A stretch of 22,015 nucleotides of DNA from Tritrichomonas foetus (Eukaryota > Parabasalia > Tritrichomonadida > Tritrichomonadidae), in assembly GCA_001839685.1 (NCBI GenBank), contig MLAK01000898.1, positions 28,971-50,985 of the forward strand, in the 5' to 3' direction. Positions 7,642 through 17,217 of this stretch are shown here, piece by piece (within the stretch, counting starts at the first letter, position 1; the number at the start of each line of letters is the position of its first letter). Below the pieces are notes generated by a model. That model was not told where the DNA came from and ran no database searches. It saw only the letters and a program-made list of their open reading frames with translations. The position numbers and the translations under genes were made by a program.

Positions 7642-8364
7642 ATGAGCAGTACAGAAAGAGAAGTAGCATTCAGAAAGAAGAGGCGTGATTACACCCTCCA
7701 CAAGCCAAAAAATGCCATTCAAGCAAACACAACAGTGATTCGCGTCAAGCAAGATAAATTCATCCGTGCAGAAACAATCCTTGCTCGCACACGCCAGATT
7801 AAAGTCGACAAAAAGAAGTACGAAGTCAATCTCAAGCGCCGCGCATCAACGAATTTCCCTCAACCGCCAGAGAATTTAAACTGTGCCCTCGTTGTCAGAC
7901 TTGCCACCAAAAAGGAGAACCTTTGTGCAGAAACTCGTAAAGTTCTCGCCGAATTTCACCTAAATGAGCAATTCGACGGATGCTTCGTATATTTGAGCGC
8001 AGAAAACCGCGACAAGCTGAAAAGTGTCTCTCACTTAATCACATACGGCTCACCATCAGTCGAACTTGTCAGACAGCTCATTCACACACAGGCATCTTAT
8101 ATGAAGGATGGAAAGGAAGTTCCAATCACCGGAAACACCGTTATTCGTGATGCACTCAAAGAATATAAAATCATTTGTTTGGATGATATCGTCAATGCTA
8201 TAAATAAAGGCTTAGAAAGCGTCTCAAAAGTTTCAGAGTTTTTGGCGCCATTTCACTTCACCAAAACTGAGCTTGCTGAAAAGCCAAAAAGACCTATTCA
8301 CGCTGGCGGAAGTGCCGGCTGGCGCGGTGAAGAAATCACTGCTTTTGTTGAAAGCATCAATTAA
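7642..8364 (+). CDS. 60S ribosomal protein uL30 (L7)
   Basis: The 240-residue product is a component of the cytosolic large ribosomal subunit. It has the family layout: a basic N-terminal extension (REVAFRKKRRDYTLHK, then KKKYEVNLKRRA), the uL30 fold starting near residue 80 (LNCALVVRLATKKENL), the ITGNTVIRDALKEYKIICLDDIVNAI segment in the middle, and a C-terminus HAGGSAGWRGEEITAFVESIN that mirrors the eukaryotic L7 ending with GGDAGNRE. Length is normal. The ATG at 7642 is the first in frame and lies 11 nt after a good initiator motif. The stop is in TAAA context, a tetranucleotide reported as a trichomonad poly(A) signal that can overlap the stop codon. Codon use is GC-richer at third positions than in its neighbours (GCC, CGC, ATC, GTC), as expected for a highly expressed gene. 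Confidence 0.93.
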   Translation: MSSTEREVAFRKKRRDYTLHKPKNAIQANTTVIRVKQDKFIRAETILARTRQIKVDKKKYEVNLKRRASTNFPQPPENLNCALVVRLATKKENLCAETRKVLAEFHLNEQFDGCFVYLSAENRDKLKSVSHLITYGSPSVELVRQLIHTQASYMKDGKEVPITGNTVIRDALKEYKIICLDDIVNAINKGLESVSKVSEFLAPFHFTKTELAEKPKRPIHAGGSAGWRGEEITAFVESIN

Positions 8365-8954
8365 AGTAAATTTTTTAAAATAATAAATTTCATTTCATCT
8401 TTTTTTTATTTTATCTTTCGAAAAGTTTTTATTTAATTTTTTTATCAAAAAGGCTTATTCACGAGTTGAAATGCCTCTTTCTTATTTTTGACCATTTGCC
8501 ACAAATATCTGATGAATCAATAAATAGAAAAAAGAGTGACAATTATCATTATTAATAAAATTTATATAAGAATAAAGATTAGAAGTCTGCTGAATCAGAA
8601 GAGAAAGGTAGGAAAAATGCCAAATCAATTTTTATGTATCTTCTTTATGAAAAGATATCATTTAGATGAAAACAACATGTCAATATAACTATTTGCTAAT
8701 GACAATTTATTGCATCTAACAGAAGCTTGAAAATAAAAGATATTAATGTTTTTTTGTGATTTAGGCTTTGAAATAAGTATGAAAAGAAAGATGACTCAAT
8801 CACACTCTCATATTTTTATATAAGGCTTAAAATCAAAATACTTCACTAACATTCCTTACAATATATCGATTCACTGACATGTTATCTAAAAATTCATCAT
8901 TTTAGAAATTGGCGGGAAACCCCACTTTTTGAGTCAAAGATTTCCTGGTGTATA
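8365..8954 (+). other. Intergenic region: uL30 3' end and USP promoter
   Basis: This 590-bp stretch separates two plus-strand genes. Its left part is T-rich 3' flank. Its right part has initiator-like TCACT at 8871 and TCATC at 8894 and a TTGGCGGGAAA motif at 8909. No gene or RNA is recognisable. Confidence 0.5.
8909..8919 (+). promoter_or_regulatory. E2F-like motif upstream of the USP gene
   Basis: TTGGCGGGAAA lies 35 bp before the USP start codon, in otherwise AT-rich DNA. It matches the eukaryotic E2F/DP consensus (TTTSGCGS type). Whether this organism uses an E2F-type factor on it is inference, and the match may be chance. Confidence 0.35.
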
Positions 8955-11900
8955 ATGTTTCCACAGGGTCCTTTCATGGGCGGCCCATTTATACCAATGG
9001 GCGACTTCTTAGTAAAACCAGGAAATTTCGAATATGAAGAAATCTGGGAAATACCAGGTTGGAATCAGATCTATTCATATATAGTCAAATTCATCAACAC
9101 GCCAACAAATGCCAAATTTAATGTTTTCTTGTCGAAAATCTCAGATCGATGTATCAAAGTCGCGATTACAATGATAAATTGTTTAGAGTCGTATCCCTGT
9201 TCAATTAGTTTACGAGTATTAAACGGAGTTGACCCAACGATTAAATTATCCAAGCATCTTAAAGTAAATTTCGAGCCGAGTTCTATTACAGCGGAAGTCA
9301 ATATTTACGCGCTGATTAAAAAAGCGAAAAGTTATTTCAATGAGGCCTCAGGATTTGTCTCAAATAATACATTCAAATTACAGATTTCTATTAGCCACGG
9401 AATAAATGCCACTTCACAGCCCAAAAAAAGAACGTCCGATAGAGAGGTTGAATACACTTCTGGTATTGAATACGTACCACGAACGCGAAGACGAATTAAT
9501 GATGATTCTTTTTCAATTATTTCTGAGAAATATTGTGGCATTTTGAATCAAGGTTCAACATGCTATATGAACTCCATTCTTCAGGCATTTTTTCATCTTC
9601 CTATTTTTCGAAGAATTCTTTTTCAAATGGAAGTTGATCCTAACCAGGGTGGCTCATCGATTATTATTTGGAATCTTCGCCAACTCTTTGCTGCAATGTC
9701 TGATAAGACCGATGCTGTCTCAACAAGAACACTTACCCAGTCATTTGGCTGGGAAGATGATGAAACCCAGAATCATCAACAAGATTTATTAGAATTTTAT
9801 GCTATGGTTTTAGAAATGATTGATGGAAAATTAAAAGGAACACAGTTTGAAGGTGAAATTGAAAAATTATTTTATGGTGAACAAAGAAGTCACTTTTCAT
9901 GCTTAAAGGTTCCAGTTAATAAAGTGAGTACAGAAGCTTTTAAAAATATTTTATTAAATGTGAAAGATTGTCGATCTTTAGAAGAATCGCTTTATAAATT
10001 TACTGAACCAGAATCAATTTCTCAATTTAAAACAGAAGAGTATGGTTTTCAAGATGCTGAAATTCGAACAGAATTTATCAAATTTCCATCAGTATTATAT
10101 TTCCAATTAAAAAGAATCGAATATGATGTCAAAAAGCATAAAATGGTAAGAATAAATTCACACTTTGAATATCCATTAAGTATTGATATGTCCCAATTTT
10201 TAGCTGATGATGTTCCAAAACCTGACGATATGATATATGATTTATATGGAATCCTAGTCCATGCTGGTGATGAAATAAATGGTCACTTCTATGCCTACCT
10301 CCGAACCGACCCAGATGATGACCAATGGTATTTATTCAATGATAGCTCAGTTAGTTTCGCTTCAGAACAACAAGCAGTATCAAATAACTTTGGCGGCAAG
10401 AAAAATGAAGAAAGACAGCATTATTCAGCTTACATATTGATTTATATGAAAAGAAAAGATTTAAAAGATCTTTTTTGTCCAGTTTCTACTGATATGATAC
10501 ATGACGTTGTTGTCAATCAATCGAATAATGATGAAAGTTCAATATCTGATGATTTAGCGACATTCAATTTATATACAGATGCTTCTCTTGATCCAGAAAC
10601 TTTTAAATTTACCAAACCAACATCCTTCGAAGTTTCTGCACATGCATCTTTCCTCAAATTATACCGAAAAGTGTCGAAAAGACTGAAGATTAATGATATC
10701 AGATTATGGTATTTATATAACAATCAAATTTTTGCACCAGTTGAATGTGTTTCAGATGAGCATATCGAATCTATCATTTCATCATCGCTCTTTGTTGAGA
10801 GATTTAATGGGATTCGAAATGATATTTTTTCGTTTATCGGCTTTTATTCGCCTCTTTTTGAAGCGCCACGCATTAGGCTCCTCAGAACAATAAACTTGGC
10901 AAGTTATTATTCTTTATCCCAAGTTATTCCTTTCATTGAATCTATTCTTGATTTGAAAAGTGGAGAACCAATAATTGCATATCATCAAATTTCGAATTGT
11001 GAATTATCTGAAATTAACATTTTTACAACATTAAAAAATTTGATGATTCAAGATGGTTCTTATTTCATTTTCCAATTGGCCCCTCAAACTGACCAGCCAT
11101 TTCATGCACCTCCACTTTTAACTAATACAAATAATTCAGAACCAAAGGGAAAAACATTTTTTGATATCTTTCCAGAACATATTCCATCAACAGCCGACAT
11201 ATATTTTAATATGATTAATAAGTCGATTAAATTGTATGTAAAATCAGCAAAACGAGAAACAGAAATTATTTCTATTCCAGGGTTCTTCACTTTTCGAGAA
11301 CTAAAGCGCCTTATAGCAAAAATTCACAATTTGGACTATAATCCTGGAATGTCGGGAGATAATAATATCATACTACCTGAAAATCATCTCTTGAAAAATG
11401 ATGACAATTTAAGTAGAAATACTGATATTTCTAGTGAATACAATGATGATATAGAAAAAGAAATGTATTTCTATAAAGATGAAGATATTTCCCCAATTAA
11501 TGAAGAAGATTATCCAAGACTTGATTGTGTTTTCCAGCAAAATGATGTTGTTTTTTATCATTTTACTGACAATTTAGAAAAGTCGATTCGAGTTGAAATT
11601 ATTTATGCAGAAAGTCCCACGAAAATTCACGATTCCACAACTAAATTCTTTAATGTGAATTCTTATTCATCTAATCTTTTTGAATACATGAGACGCCTCC
11701 GTGGAATCACCAAATCTACGCCTTTGCGCGCTTTGCAGCTGGTTTCTCAAAAAAGGCAAATAAAATCAATTATAACACCATCTACCTTTTTAAGGGATCT
11801 TAAAAATCCACTAAGAGTGGAGGTGGTGCCTGATGATCAGAGAGAAATACCTGATGATTCTTTCCTAATTCGTGTGAGAAAGAAAATCATTTCTGAAAAA

Positions 11901-12179
11901 GGAGTAGAGCCTTTTGATTCACCATTTTTGGTTTTGGTGAATCATGGTGAATCTTTTTTGATTGTAAAAGAACGAATTAAATCCATTTTTGGAGTTAGTG
12001 ATTTGACCTTTGGCTCAATTTACTTCATTTTGAAGCTTAGTGGATGCAATGGAGAAATGATTTCGGATGAAATAATACTTTCCGATATCGCCAACGAAAC
12101 AACAGAACTGATAATGGTGTACCCACGAAAACAACCACAGAAAATTGGCGATGCAGAAGGTGTGACAATGTATAATTAA
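8955..12179 (+). CDS. Ubiquitin-specific protease, USP7-like (peptidase family C19)
   Basis: This enzyme removes ubiquitin from proteins. The 1074-residue product has three parts: a MATH/TRAF-like N-terminal domain (about residues 20-150, ending KLQISISHG), a USP catalytic domain (about 195-500), and a long C-terminal part (about 500-1074) with the length and position of the ubiquitin-like domains of USP7. Catalytic residues are Cys203 in NQGSTCYMNSILQ, His444 in NGHFYAYL and Asp463 in FNDSSV; the QQD box is NHQQDLLEF at about 273. The finger region lacks the CxxC zinc pairs of many USPs, as in USP7, and EYGFQDAEIRTEFIKFPSVL aligns well with the USP7 sequence there. Human USP7 is about 1100 residues, so this looks full-length. 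The ATG at 8955 is the first in frame. It stands alone and converges with the PI3K gene. Substrates cannot be told from sequence. Confidence 0.92.
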   Translation: MFPQGPFMGGPFIPMGDFLVKPGNFEYEEIWEIPGWNQIYSYIVKFINTPTNAKFNVFLSKISDRCIKVAITMINCLESYPCSISLRVLNGVDPTIKLSKHLKVNFEPSSITAEVNIYALIKKAKSYFNEASGFVSNNTFKLQISISHGINATSQPKKRTSDREVEYTSGIEYVPRTRRRINDDSFSIISEKYCGILNQGSTCYMNSILQAFFHLPIFRRILFQMEVDPNQGGSSIIIWNLRQLFAAMSDKTDAVSTRTLTQSFGWEDDETQNHQQDLLEFYAMVLEMIDGKLKGTQFEGEIEKLFYGEQRSHFSCLKVPVNKVSTEAFKNILLNVKDCRSLEESLYKFTEPESISQFKTEEYGFQDAEIRTEFIKFPSVLYFQLKRIEYDVKKHKMVRINSHFEYPLSIDMSQFLADDVPKPDDMIYDLYGILVHAGDEINGHFYAYLRTDPDDDQWYLFNDSSVSFASEQQAVSNNFGGKKNEERQHYSAYILIYMKRKDLKDLFCPVSTDMIHDVVVNQSNNDESSISDDLATFNLYTDASLDPETFKFTKPTSFEVSAHASFLKLYRKVSKRLKINDIRLWYLYNNQIFAPVECVSDEHIESIISSSLFVERFNGIRNDIFSFIGFYSPLFEAPRIRLLRTINLASYYSLSQVIPFIESILDLKSGEPIIAYHQISNCELSEINIFTTLKNLMIQDGSYFIFQLAPQTDQPFHAPPLLTNTNNSEPKGKTFFDIFPEHIPSTADIYFNMINKSIKLYVKSAKRETEIISIPGFFTFRELKRLIAKIHNLDYNPGMSGDNNIILPENHLLKNDDNLSRNTDISSEYNDDIEKEMYFYKDEDISPINEEDYPRLDCVFQQNDVVFYHFTDNLEKSIRVEIIYAESPTKIHDSTTKFFNVNSYSSNLFEYMRRLRGITKSTPLRALQLVSQKRQIKSIITPSTFLRDLKNPLRVEVVPDDQREIPDDSFLIRVRKKIISEKGVEPFDSPFLVLVNHGESFLIVKERIKSIFGVSDLTFGSIYFILKLSGCNGEMISDEIILSDIANETTELIMVYPRKQPQKIGDAEGVTMYN

Positions 12180-12569
12180 TTATGAATTCATAGAACATAC
12201 TATATTTTTATTATATTATATATTATATTATTATATATAAATGTATATTACTTGCCTATTTTTCTCTTATTTAAATACAGTATTTTTTCCCATAAGTATT
12301 TAGTTCTTTTGATAACAGGAGGCTTTGCCATCAATAAATATAGAAATTGATTCAATATAGCTTGATACATTTGAAGAACCTAATGATTTCATTTATTTAA
12401 AAACAATAAATGTTCAGATTCCAAATTAGAGTGTATGTTGTCACAGGTCATAAAAATAAAAAATAGAAAGAAAGCTTATCGAAATACAAATATTTTAGTT
12501 ACTTCCAAATAAAAAAATGTATTTATTATTGGAAGAATAATAAATACTCAAAAATTACTTTTTCAATAA
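12180..12569. other. Intergenic region between convergent USP and PI3K genes
   Basis: This 390-bp stretch holds the 3' ends of two converging genes. It includes a long TA-rich run (about 12203-12247, made of TATTA/ATAT units) and several A/T tracts. No gene is seen. Confidence 0.5.
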
Positions 12570-15500
12570 TTATTCTGCTGTTTTGATGTTATGGAAAAGA
12601 TTGTTCAATTTCGTTCGTGTTGAATCCATTGAATGCTTTGTTTTATTCACGAATTCAGCAGCTGCTTCTTCTTCAGTCGCTGTCAAACATAGCATGTTTT
12701 TGAAATAGTCGATATCTTTTGGATTCTGTAATTCTGGAATTCCAGTACCAAGCATAAGCAAGAAAAGTGTGAGTAACAATCTGGAATTCTTTCTTAAAAT
12801 GTTGTAAGCAACACCGGCGTCTTTTAAGAATTGCTTAAAGGCAGGCCCATCTACATCATCAAGTACATAAGCACAGGCAGGCGAGAAGTGGAATGGCGCA
12901 TTTTCTCTTTGATATCCAAGTTTTGTTTTGAAGTTTCCTAAAAAGTGTCCAAAATCAATATGGAAGAAATGACCATCTTGCTGAACCATAATGTTTCCAG
13001 GATGCCTATCAGCGACACCTAAAACACAAGTAGCGACTGCGTAACCAGCAGAACTTAATCTAAAGTTATTTTTCGCTGTTTCATAAGCAACTTGTGAAGG
13101 ATTATGCTTCTTCAAATAGTTCGAGAATGTTTCTTTATCGAAAACTCCAGAAAGTGTTCCTTTTTCTTGCTGAAGTGCTGCTTCAGTGAGTGAATAAGGA
13201 ACAACTTCAATAAATCCTTGATTAAAACCAGTTGGTAAGACACCATAACATCTCATATGATAATCTTTTCCATCTTGTCTCCAAACATGCTCCATAACTT
13301 TCATAACTTGAAGTGTGAGTTGATCTTGACGTAAATCATCACCAACTTTAAACATTGTTAAAACAGGTTCAGTTGCAAAAGGTGAGGCATTCTTAAAAGC
13401 AAGCCAAAATGGTTTTTTCTTTGAATTCATAACTTTACATTTATCAATGATAAAACTTTCTACAACTAATCTTGGATCCATTGGTAAATGGAACTCTTTT
13501 GGTATTTCAATATTCTCTAAAGCATCACGGAATGGTTGTGTTGCATCACTGTAAGACAATTTGCGCAATTTTTGATTTAATTCAACAAGTTCTTGGGTAA
13601 ATTTGTAACCTTTTAATAATTCCGAACAAAAACTACTTCCAATTCCGTAAACAAAATTCACTAAAATTGCAGAAAATCGCATTCGTATATGAGAAAGATG
13701 AGCTTCACTCATTAATTGCCAGAAAAGTTGGTGACCGAGGAATTTTGGCTCAAGAAGACCCCTTCTTACAAGAAATTGAATTAATGGCGAATCATTATAA
13801 AGTTCATATTTTAATGCTTGAACAAGTTGTAAAAGATACAACATTATTTCATTATCTGTAAATTCTTCTAAACATTGAACAGCATATTCACGAATGTTTC
13901 TATCTGGGAATTTAGCATCAAGTAAAGCTAAAGCTTCAGTTGGCTTTGGTTTTGCCCAAATTTTGAGAATATTTGGAATTTCAACAACTTGAGAAGGATC
14001 AGAATAGTTAATTGACAATAAAGTAAATGGTAATAATTCTCTAAACTGACAAACAACTGTTCGATTTTGGAATAAAAGTGCTTTATCTTCATTAGTTAGT
14101 TCATAAAGTGGATCTTCTTTTATTAATTGAATTAATCTTTTTGCATCTTCAGGATCCATGTCTTTAGGAGAAGTAGCAGAGGCTTCAGACAATGGTTTTG
14201 GTGCATTAAATGCAACTGGGAAATGAAATGTTGGAAAACTGAATTGAATTGATGGAGGAAATTCTTCATTCGATTCGCAAGTTGTTAAAAAGAAATCTTG
14301 ATCTTTATCAAGCCACATTTTGCGTGTAAATTCTGCTGTTCTCATCCACCCATTAAATGAATAGACAGCAAAATTATAGGTTGCAATTGCACTTCTTTCC
14401 TTTCTAGAATTACTTTCATTATTATATAAAGTAAATGAAATTCTAGTTGTTTGTGGAAGTGATGAGATAGAAATTGGCAAATTTATTGATTCATTGAATA
14501 AAACGGTTGAATGACCTTTCATTGCTTTAGTAAAAACTGGTTCACAGAGCTCAGATGTTCCATTTATAGCAGAAACCTTTAAAATATATTTTTTAGTAGT
14601 TTTCTCCTTTTGGATTCCAAAAACACCTTTCACAAAAATATTTAGCATACTTTCAACTTTCAAACTTGGATAACCAGGCATTCCTTTAAGTGATGGAACA
14701 ACATCATCAAACTTGTCGGTAGCATAAATAGCAGAAGAAAGCTCACTTTGAGTCGGTTCAACATTTTCAGATTTTGTATTCATTTCACGGGCTTGAATAG
14801 AATCCAAAATGATTTTCTTTTCAACTAATAAAAGATCAAGCATTGGTCTAGACGATAAAAGAAATTGACGTACACTAACAAAATTAGTTAAGGGTGTATT
14901 TCCAGCAATTACTTCTTCCATACCACGAATTACGAGGACATAATCATCGGCATTATATTCAATTATAGATGTTGGCGTTCTTGAAACTACAGATGGAGTA
15001 CTACCACGATATATATGACTTTTTCTATTTTCAACAGAAGACAAATCTGGATTGGGCGATTTCATGATGGGAGGCAAAGCCCGTGGTTTTATTTCATTTT
15101 CATTTTCACAAGATTCACTCTGCTTTGAGCTTGTCGACTGTGATGGGTTTGGTGGTGAACTTAAATTATTATTTAAGTTCAAGCGTTGAATCATATCTTT
15201 AACAGAAACATCTGAAACAGATCGTTGATGAGATATTTCTTTTAGATTTGGAACAGGCACATTCATATTTCCCAATGATGGAACATTTGAATGAGGTGAA
15301 GACTCTTCATTTTCACTGAGCGATTCATTGTCTGTAGCTAAGCTTCCTCTTCTCGAATTCTTTGCTTGTGTATTTAATTTTTCAATTAGTAGAGAAATAG
15401 CTTGCTCAGCAGTTACATTGTTTGGTACACGTATAGAAAGCGCAGTTACTGAAGAATCAGTAATTCCAGACCTTAATCCAACTTTCATTGAAATTGTATT

Positions 15501-16490
15501 GACAATTTTAGGATCTTTTCCTTGTTGGATTGCTTCATTAATTTTTGTAAAATATGCAGTAAGTGGTGGCTCAGAATCAGAAATTCTCATTCTCGCTATA
15601 AGTGGGTTTTCATTCAGAATTTCAATTCTCTTCTTTTCGACTTCAGTTCTGACTCTTGAAAGAGATGCATTTAGTGCACGCGTTTCATCATCTTTTGAAA
15701 TTTCTGAAAGATCAAAACTTTGAACATAAGAAGCAACAATTTTATCAAACTTAGTTTTTTGATAATATTGGACAAAATTGAATTGCGGCTCATCACAATT
15801 CAAGTCTTGCAATTTCAAAGCATCCATCATTAGTTGATCGTCTTTAAATAAAGTTGATGACTTTTTTGGAAACTGCCCAGAAATTGTTGCTAATTTGTAA
15901 CTTTTAAGGGGATTCATATTATTATTTCCATAAATATCAACAGCGCATTTATAAACACGTCTTGTCAAATCTCTAATTTTCTGTTCGGGTTTCACATAAG
16001 TTGATATTATTAAATTTGTGGGCAATTTGACCTTGATTGAAATATGACTTTTACCGTGTGATCTTCTCAATTTGTAATTAATTTTTGAAATCTCGATAAG
16101 TTCTTCATAATCTTCGATATCATAGACATACAGAGCCATACGCTGAAAACGGGTTGAAACAATTCTACTTGGTGTAAATAAATCTCTGGCAATTTGGCAA
16201 GTTTCAAATTCGATCGGCTGAATATTGGATAATATATTCGATTTATTTTTACTGGAAGATGATTGGCTGATATATAAAACTTCACACATGGGACTACTGG
16301 CTGGATTTTTACATATAACGAAGTTTGAAAAGCCTTTCTTTTCAATAATAAAAAGTATATCTGATCCCGTCAAATTTTCGATCACGGGAAGAGCAAATCT
16401 TTGATTGTTGGGTAAAAAAATATCAATTCGATGACTTTCGGCTGATATAGAAGTTGACGGCGTAAAGTTTGCAACTGTTCCTCTTCTCAT
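12570..16490 (-). CDS. Phosphoinositide 3-kinase catalytic subunit, class I-like
   Basis: The 1306-residue product phosphorylates the 3-hydroxyl of inositol lipids. Domain order: a ubiquitin-like adaptor-binding-type domain (about 20-125, LPNNQRFALP then RDLFTPSRIV), a Ras-binding-like domain in two pieces (about 350-373 and 515-560), a C2 domain (about 615-770), a helical PIK domain (about 780-985) and the kinase (about 1020-1300). The kinase has a P-loop-like NSKKKPFWLAF, Lys1048 in FKVGDDLRQDQ, the catalytic loop GVADRHPGNIM (Asp1161, His1163, Asn1166) and HIDFGHFLGNFK starting with DFG at 1179. The activation loop KTKLGYQRE (1188-1196) is basic, like class I enzymes and unlike Vps34, suggesting PIP2 as substrate. 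Residues 374-510 are a Ser/Asn/Pro-rich insert inside the Ras-binding region. The ATG at 16490 is the first in frame. Function is confident; the exact class is inferred. Confidence 0.92.
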   Translation of the reverse strand: MRRGTVANFTPSTSISAESHRIDIFLPNNQRFALPVIENLTGSDILFIIEKKGFSNFVICKNPASSPMCEVLYISQSSSSKNKSNILSNIQPIEFETCQIARDLFTPSRIVSTRFQRMALYVYDIEDYEELIEISKINYKLRRSHGKSHISIKVKLPTNLIISTYVKPEQKIRDLTRRVYKCAVDIYGNNNMNPLKSYKLATISGQFPKKSSTLFKDDQLMMDALKLQDLNCDEPQFNFVQYYQKTKFDKIVASYVQSFDLSEISKDDETRALNASLSRVRTEVEKKRIEILNENPLIARMRISDSEPPLTAYFTKINEAIQQGKDPKIVNTISMKVGLRSGITDSSVTALSIRVPNNVTAEQAISLLIEKLNTQAKNSRRGSLATDNESLSENEESSPHSNVPSLGNMNVPVPNLKEISHQRSVSDVSVKDMIQRLNLNNNLSSPPNPSQSTSSKQSESCENENEIKPRALPPIMKSPNPDLSSVENRKSHIYRGSTPSVVSRTPTSIIEYNADDYVLVIRGMEEVIAGNTPLTNFVSVRQFLLSSRPMLDLLLVEKKIILDSIQAREMNTKSENVEPTQSELSSAIYATDKFDDVVPSLKGMPGYPSLKVESMLNIFVKGVFGIQKEKTTKKYILKVSAINGTSELCEPVFTKAMKGHSTVLFNESINLPISISSLPQTTRISFTLYNNESNSRKERSAIATYNFAVYSFNGWMRTAEFTRKMWLDKDQDFFLTTCESNEEFPPSIQFSFPTFHFPVAFNAPKPLSEASATSPKDMDPEDAKRLIQLIKEDPLYELTNEDKALLFQNRTVVCQFRELLPFTLLSINYSDPSQVVEIPNILKIWAKPKPTEALALLDAKFPDRNIREYAVQCLEEFTDNEIMLYLLQLVQALKYELYNDSPLIQFLVRRGLLEPKFLGHQLFWQLMSEAHLSHIRMRFSAILVNFVYGIGSSFCSELLKGYKFTQELVELNQKLRKLSYSDATQPFRDALENIEIPKEFHLPMDPRLVVESFIIDKCKVMNSKKKPFWLAFKNASPFATEPVLTMFKVGDDLRQDQLTLQVMKVMEHVWRQDGKDYHMRCYGVLPTGFNQGFIEVVPYSLTEAALQQEKGTLSGVFDKETFSNYLKKHNPSQVAYETAKNNFRLSSAGYAVATCVLGVADRHPGNIMVQQDGHFFHIDFGHFLGNFKTKLGYQRENAPFHFSPACAYVLDDVDGPAFKQFLKDAGVAYNILRKNSRLLLTLFLLMLGTGIPELQNPKDIDYFKNMLCLTATEEEAAAEFVNKTKHSMDSTRTKLNNLFHNIKTAE

Positions 16491-17217
16491 TTAGTTTGAA
16501 ATATTTATTTTCTGAATAAGATTTTATGTAATTTAACTTTTTCTTTATTTTTTTCTGAATTGCTAGTCTACTTTTTGAGAAAAGAGTGAGAAAAAATAGT
16601 CAAGTTTTGAATTACTGTAAACTTTTTCCATGCTCATGTTATCTCACTCCATAAAATTATATAAACATACATCATTTTAATTTGACTTATTTTGGCCAAA
16701 TAACCGTTTTCGTTTTATCTGATCGTTTTTTCATAACGTGTACGTAACAATTGTAAAATCATCGATCAAATTATGTCTTTCTCTTTATAATTCATTTTCT
16801 ATTTATCCTCTATAGTTATTTCTTACTTTTTATTTTTCATCTTAACATTAATTTCATTTTGGAATAACAATATATCAAATCTGGAAGATATCATTTTCTC
16901 AAATGATCTATAGAATTCTATTCAATATCTTCAATATTATCAAGTTAGTTATTAGAATCACATTCAGGGCAAGTCACTCAGATATATTTTGATTAAACCA
17001 AATTCACTTGAATGAGAATTAATTCGATATCTCATTTAAAGAATTCATTCAATGAGTTGATTAAGATTTCTTCTATAAAACAATCAAACACACACACAAT
17101 AACAATAATAATAATAAAGAAATGAAATGTTCGACACATTTTTGTATTTTTACATAAAATGAAAAACATATATGAGATCCTTGTTAGAATCACGAAGATT
17201 GTTTTTTCTTTCTTCTT
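16491..17217 (-). other. Intergenic region upstream of PI3K and downstream of the PP1-like gene
   Basis: This 727-bp AT-rich stretch contains the PI3K promoter and the phosphatase 3' flank. The nearest TCA-Py-(T/A) motif on the minus strand (TCACT, 16585-16589) would give a 5' leader near 97 nt, longer than usual, so the PI3K initiator is unclear. A simple-sequence block (AC)n then (AAT)n lies at 17088-17117. No gene is seen. Confidence 0.5.
17088..17117. repeat. Compound microsatellite (AC)n-(AAT)n
   Basis: About five AC units (17088-17098) are followed by AAT/AAC units up to about 17117, roughly 100 bp beyond the stop codon of the PP1-like gene. Such tracts often vary in length between strains. 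Confidence 0.6.

Noticed and set aside
15328..15723. 131-codon plus-strand frame
   Set aside because: It lies antisense inside the PI3K gene, which has clear domains throughout.
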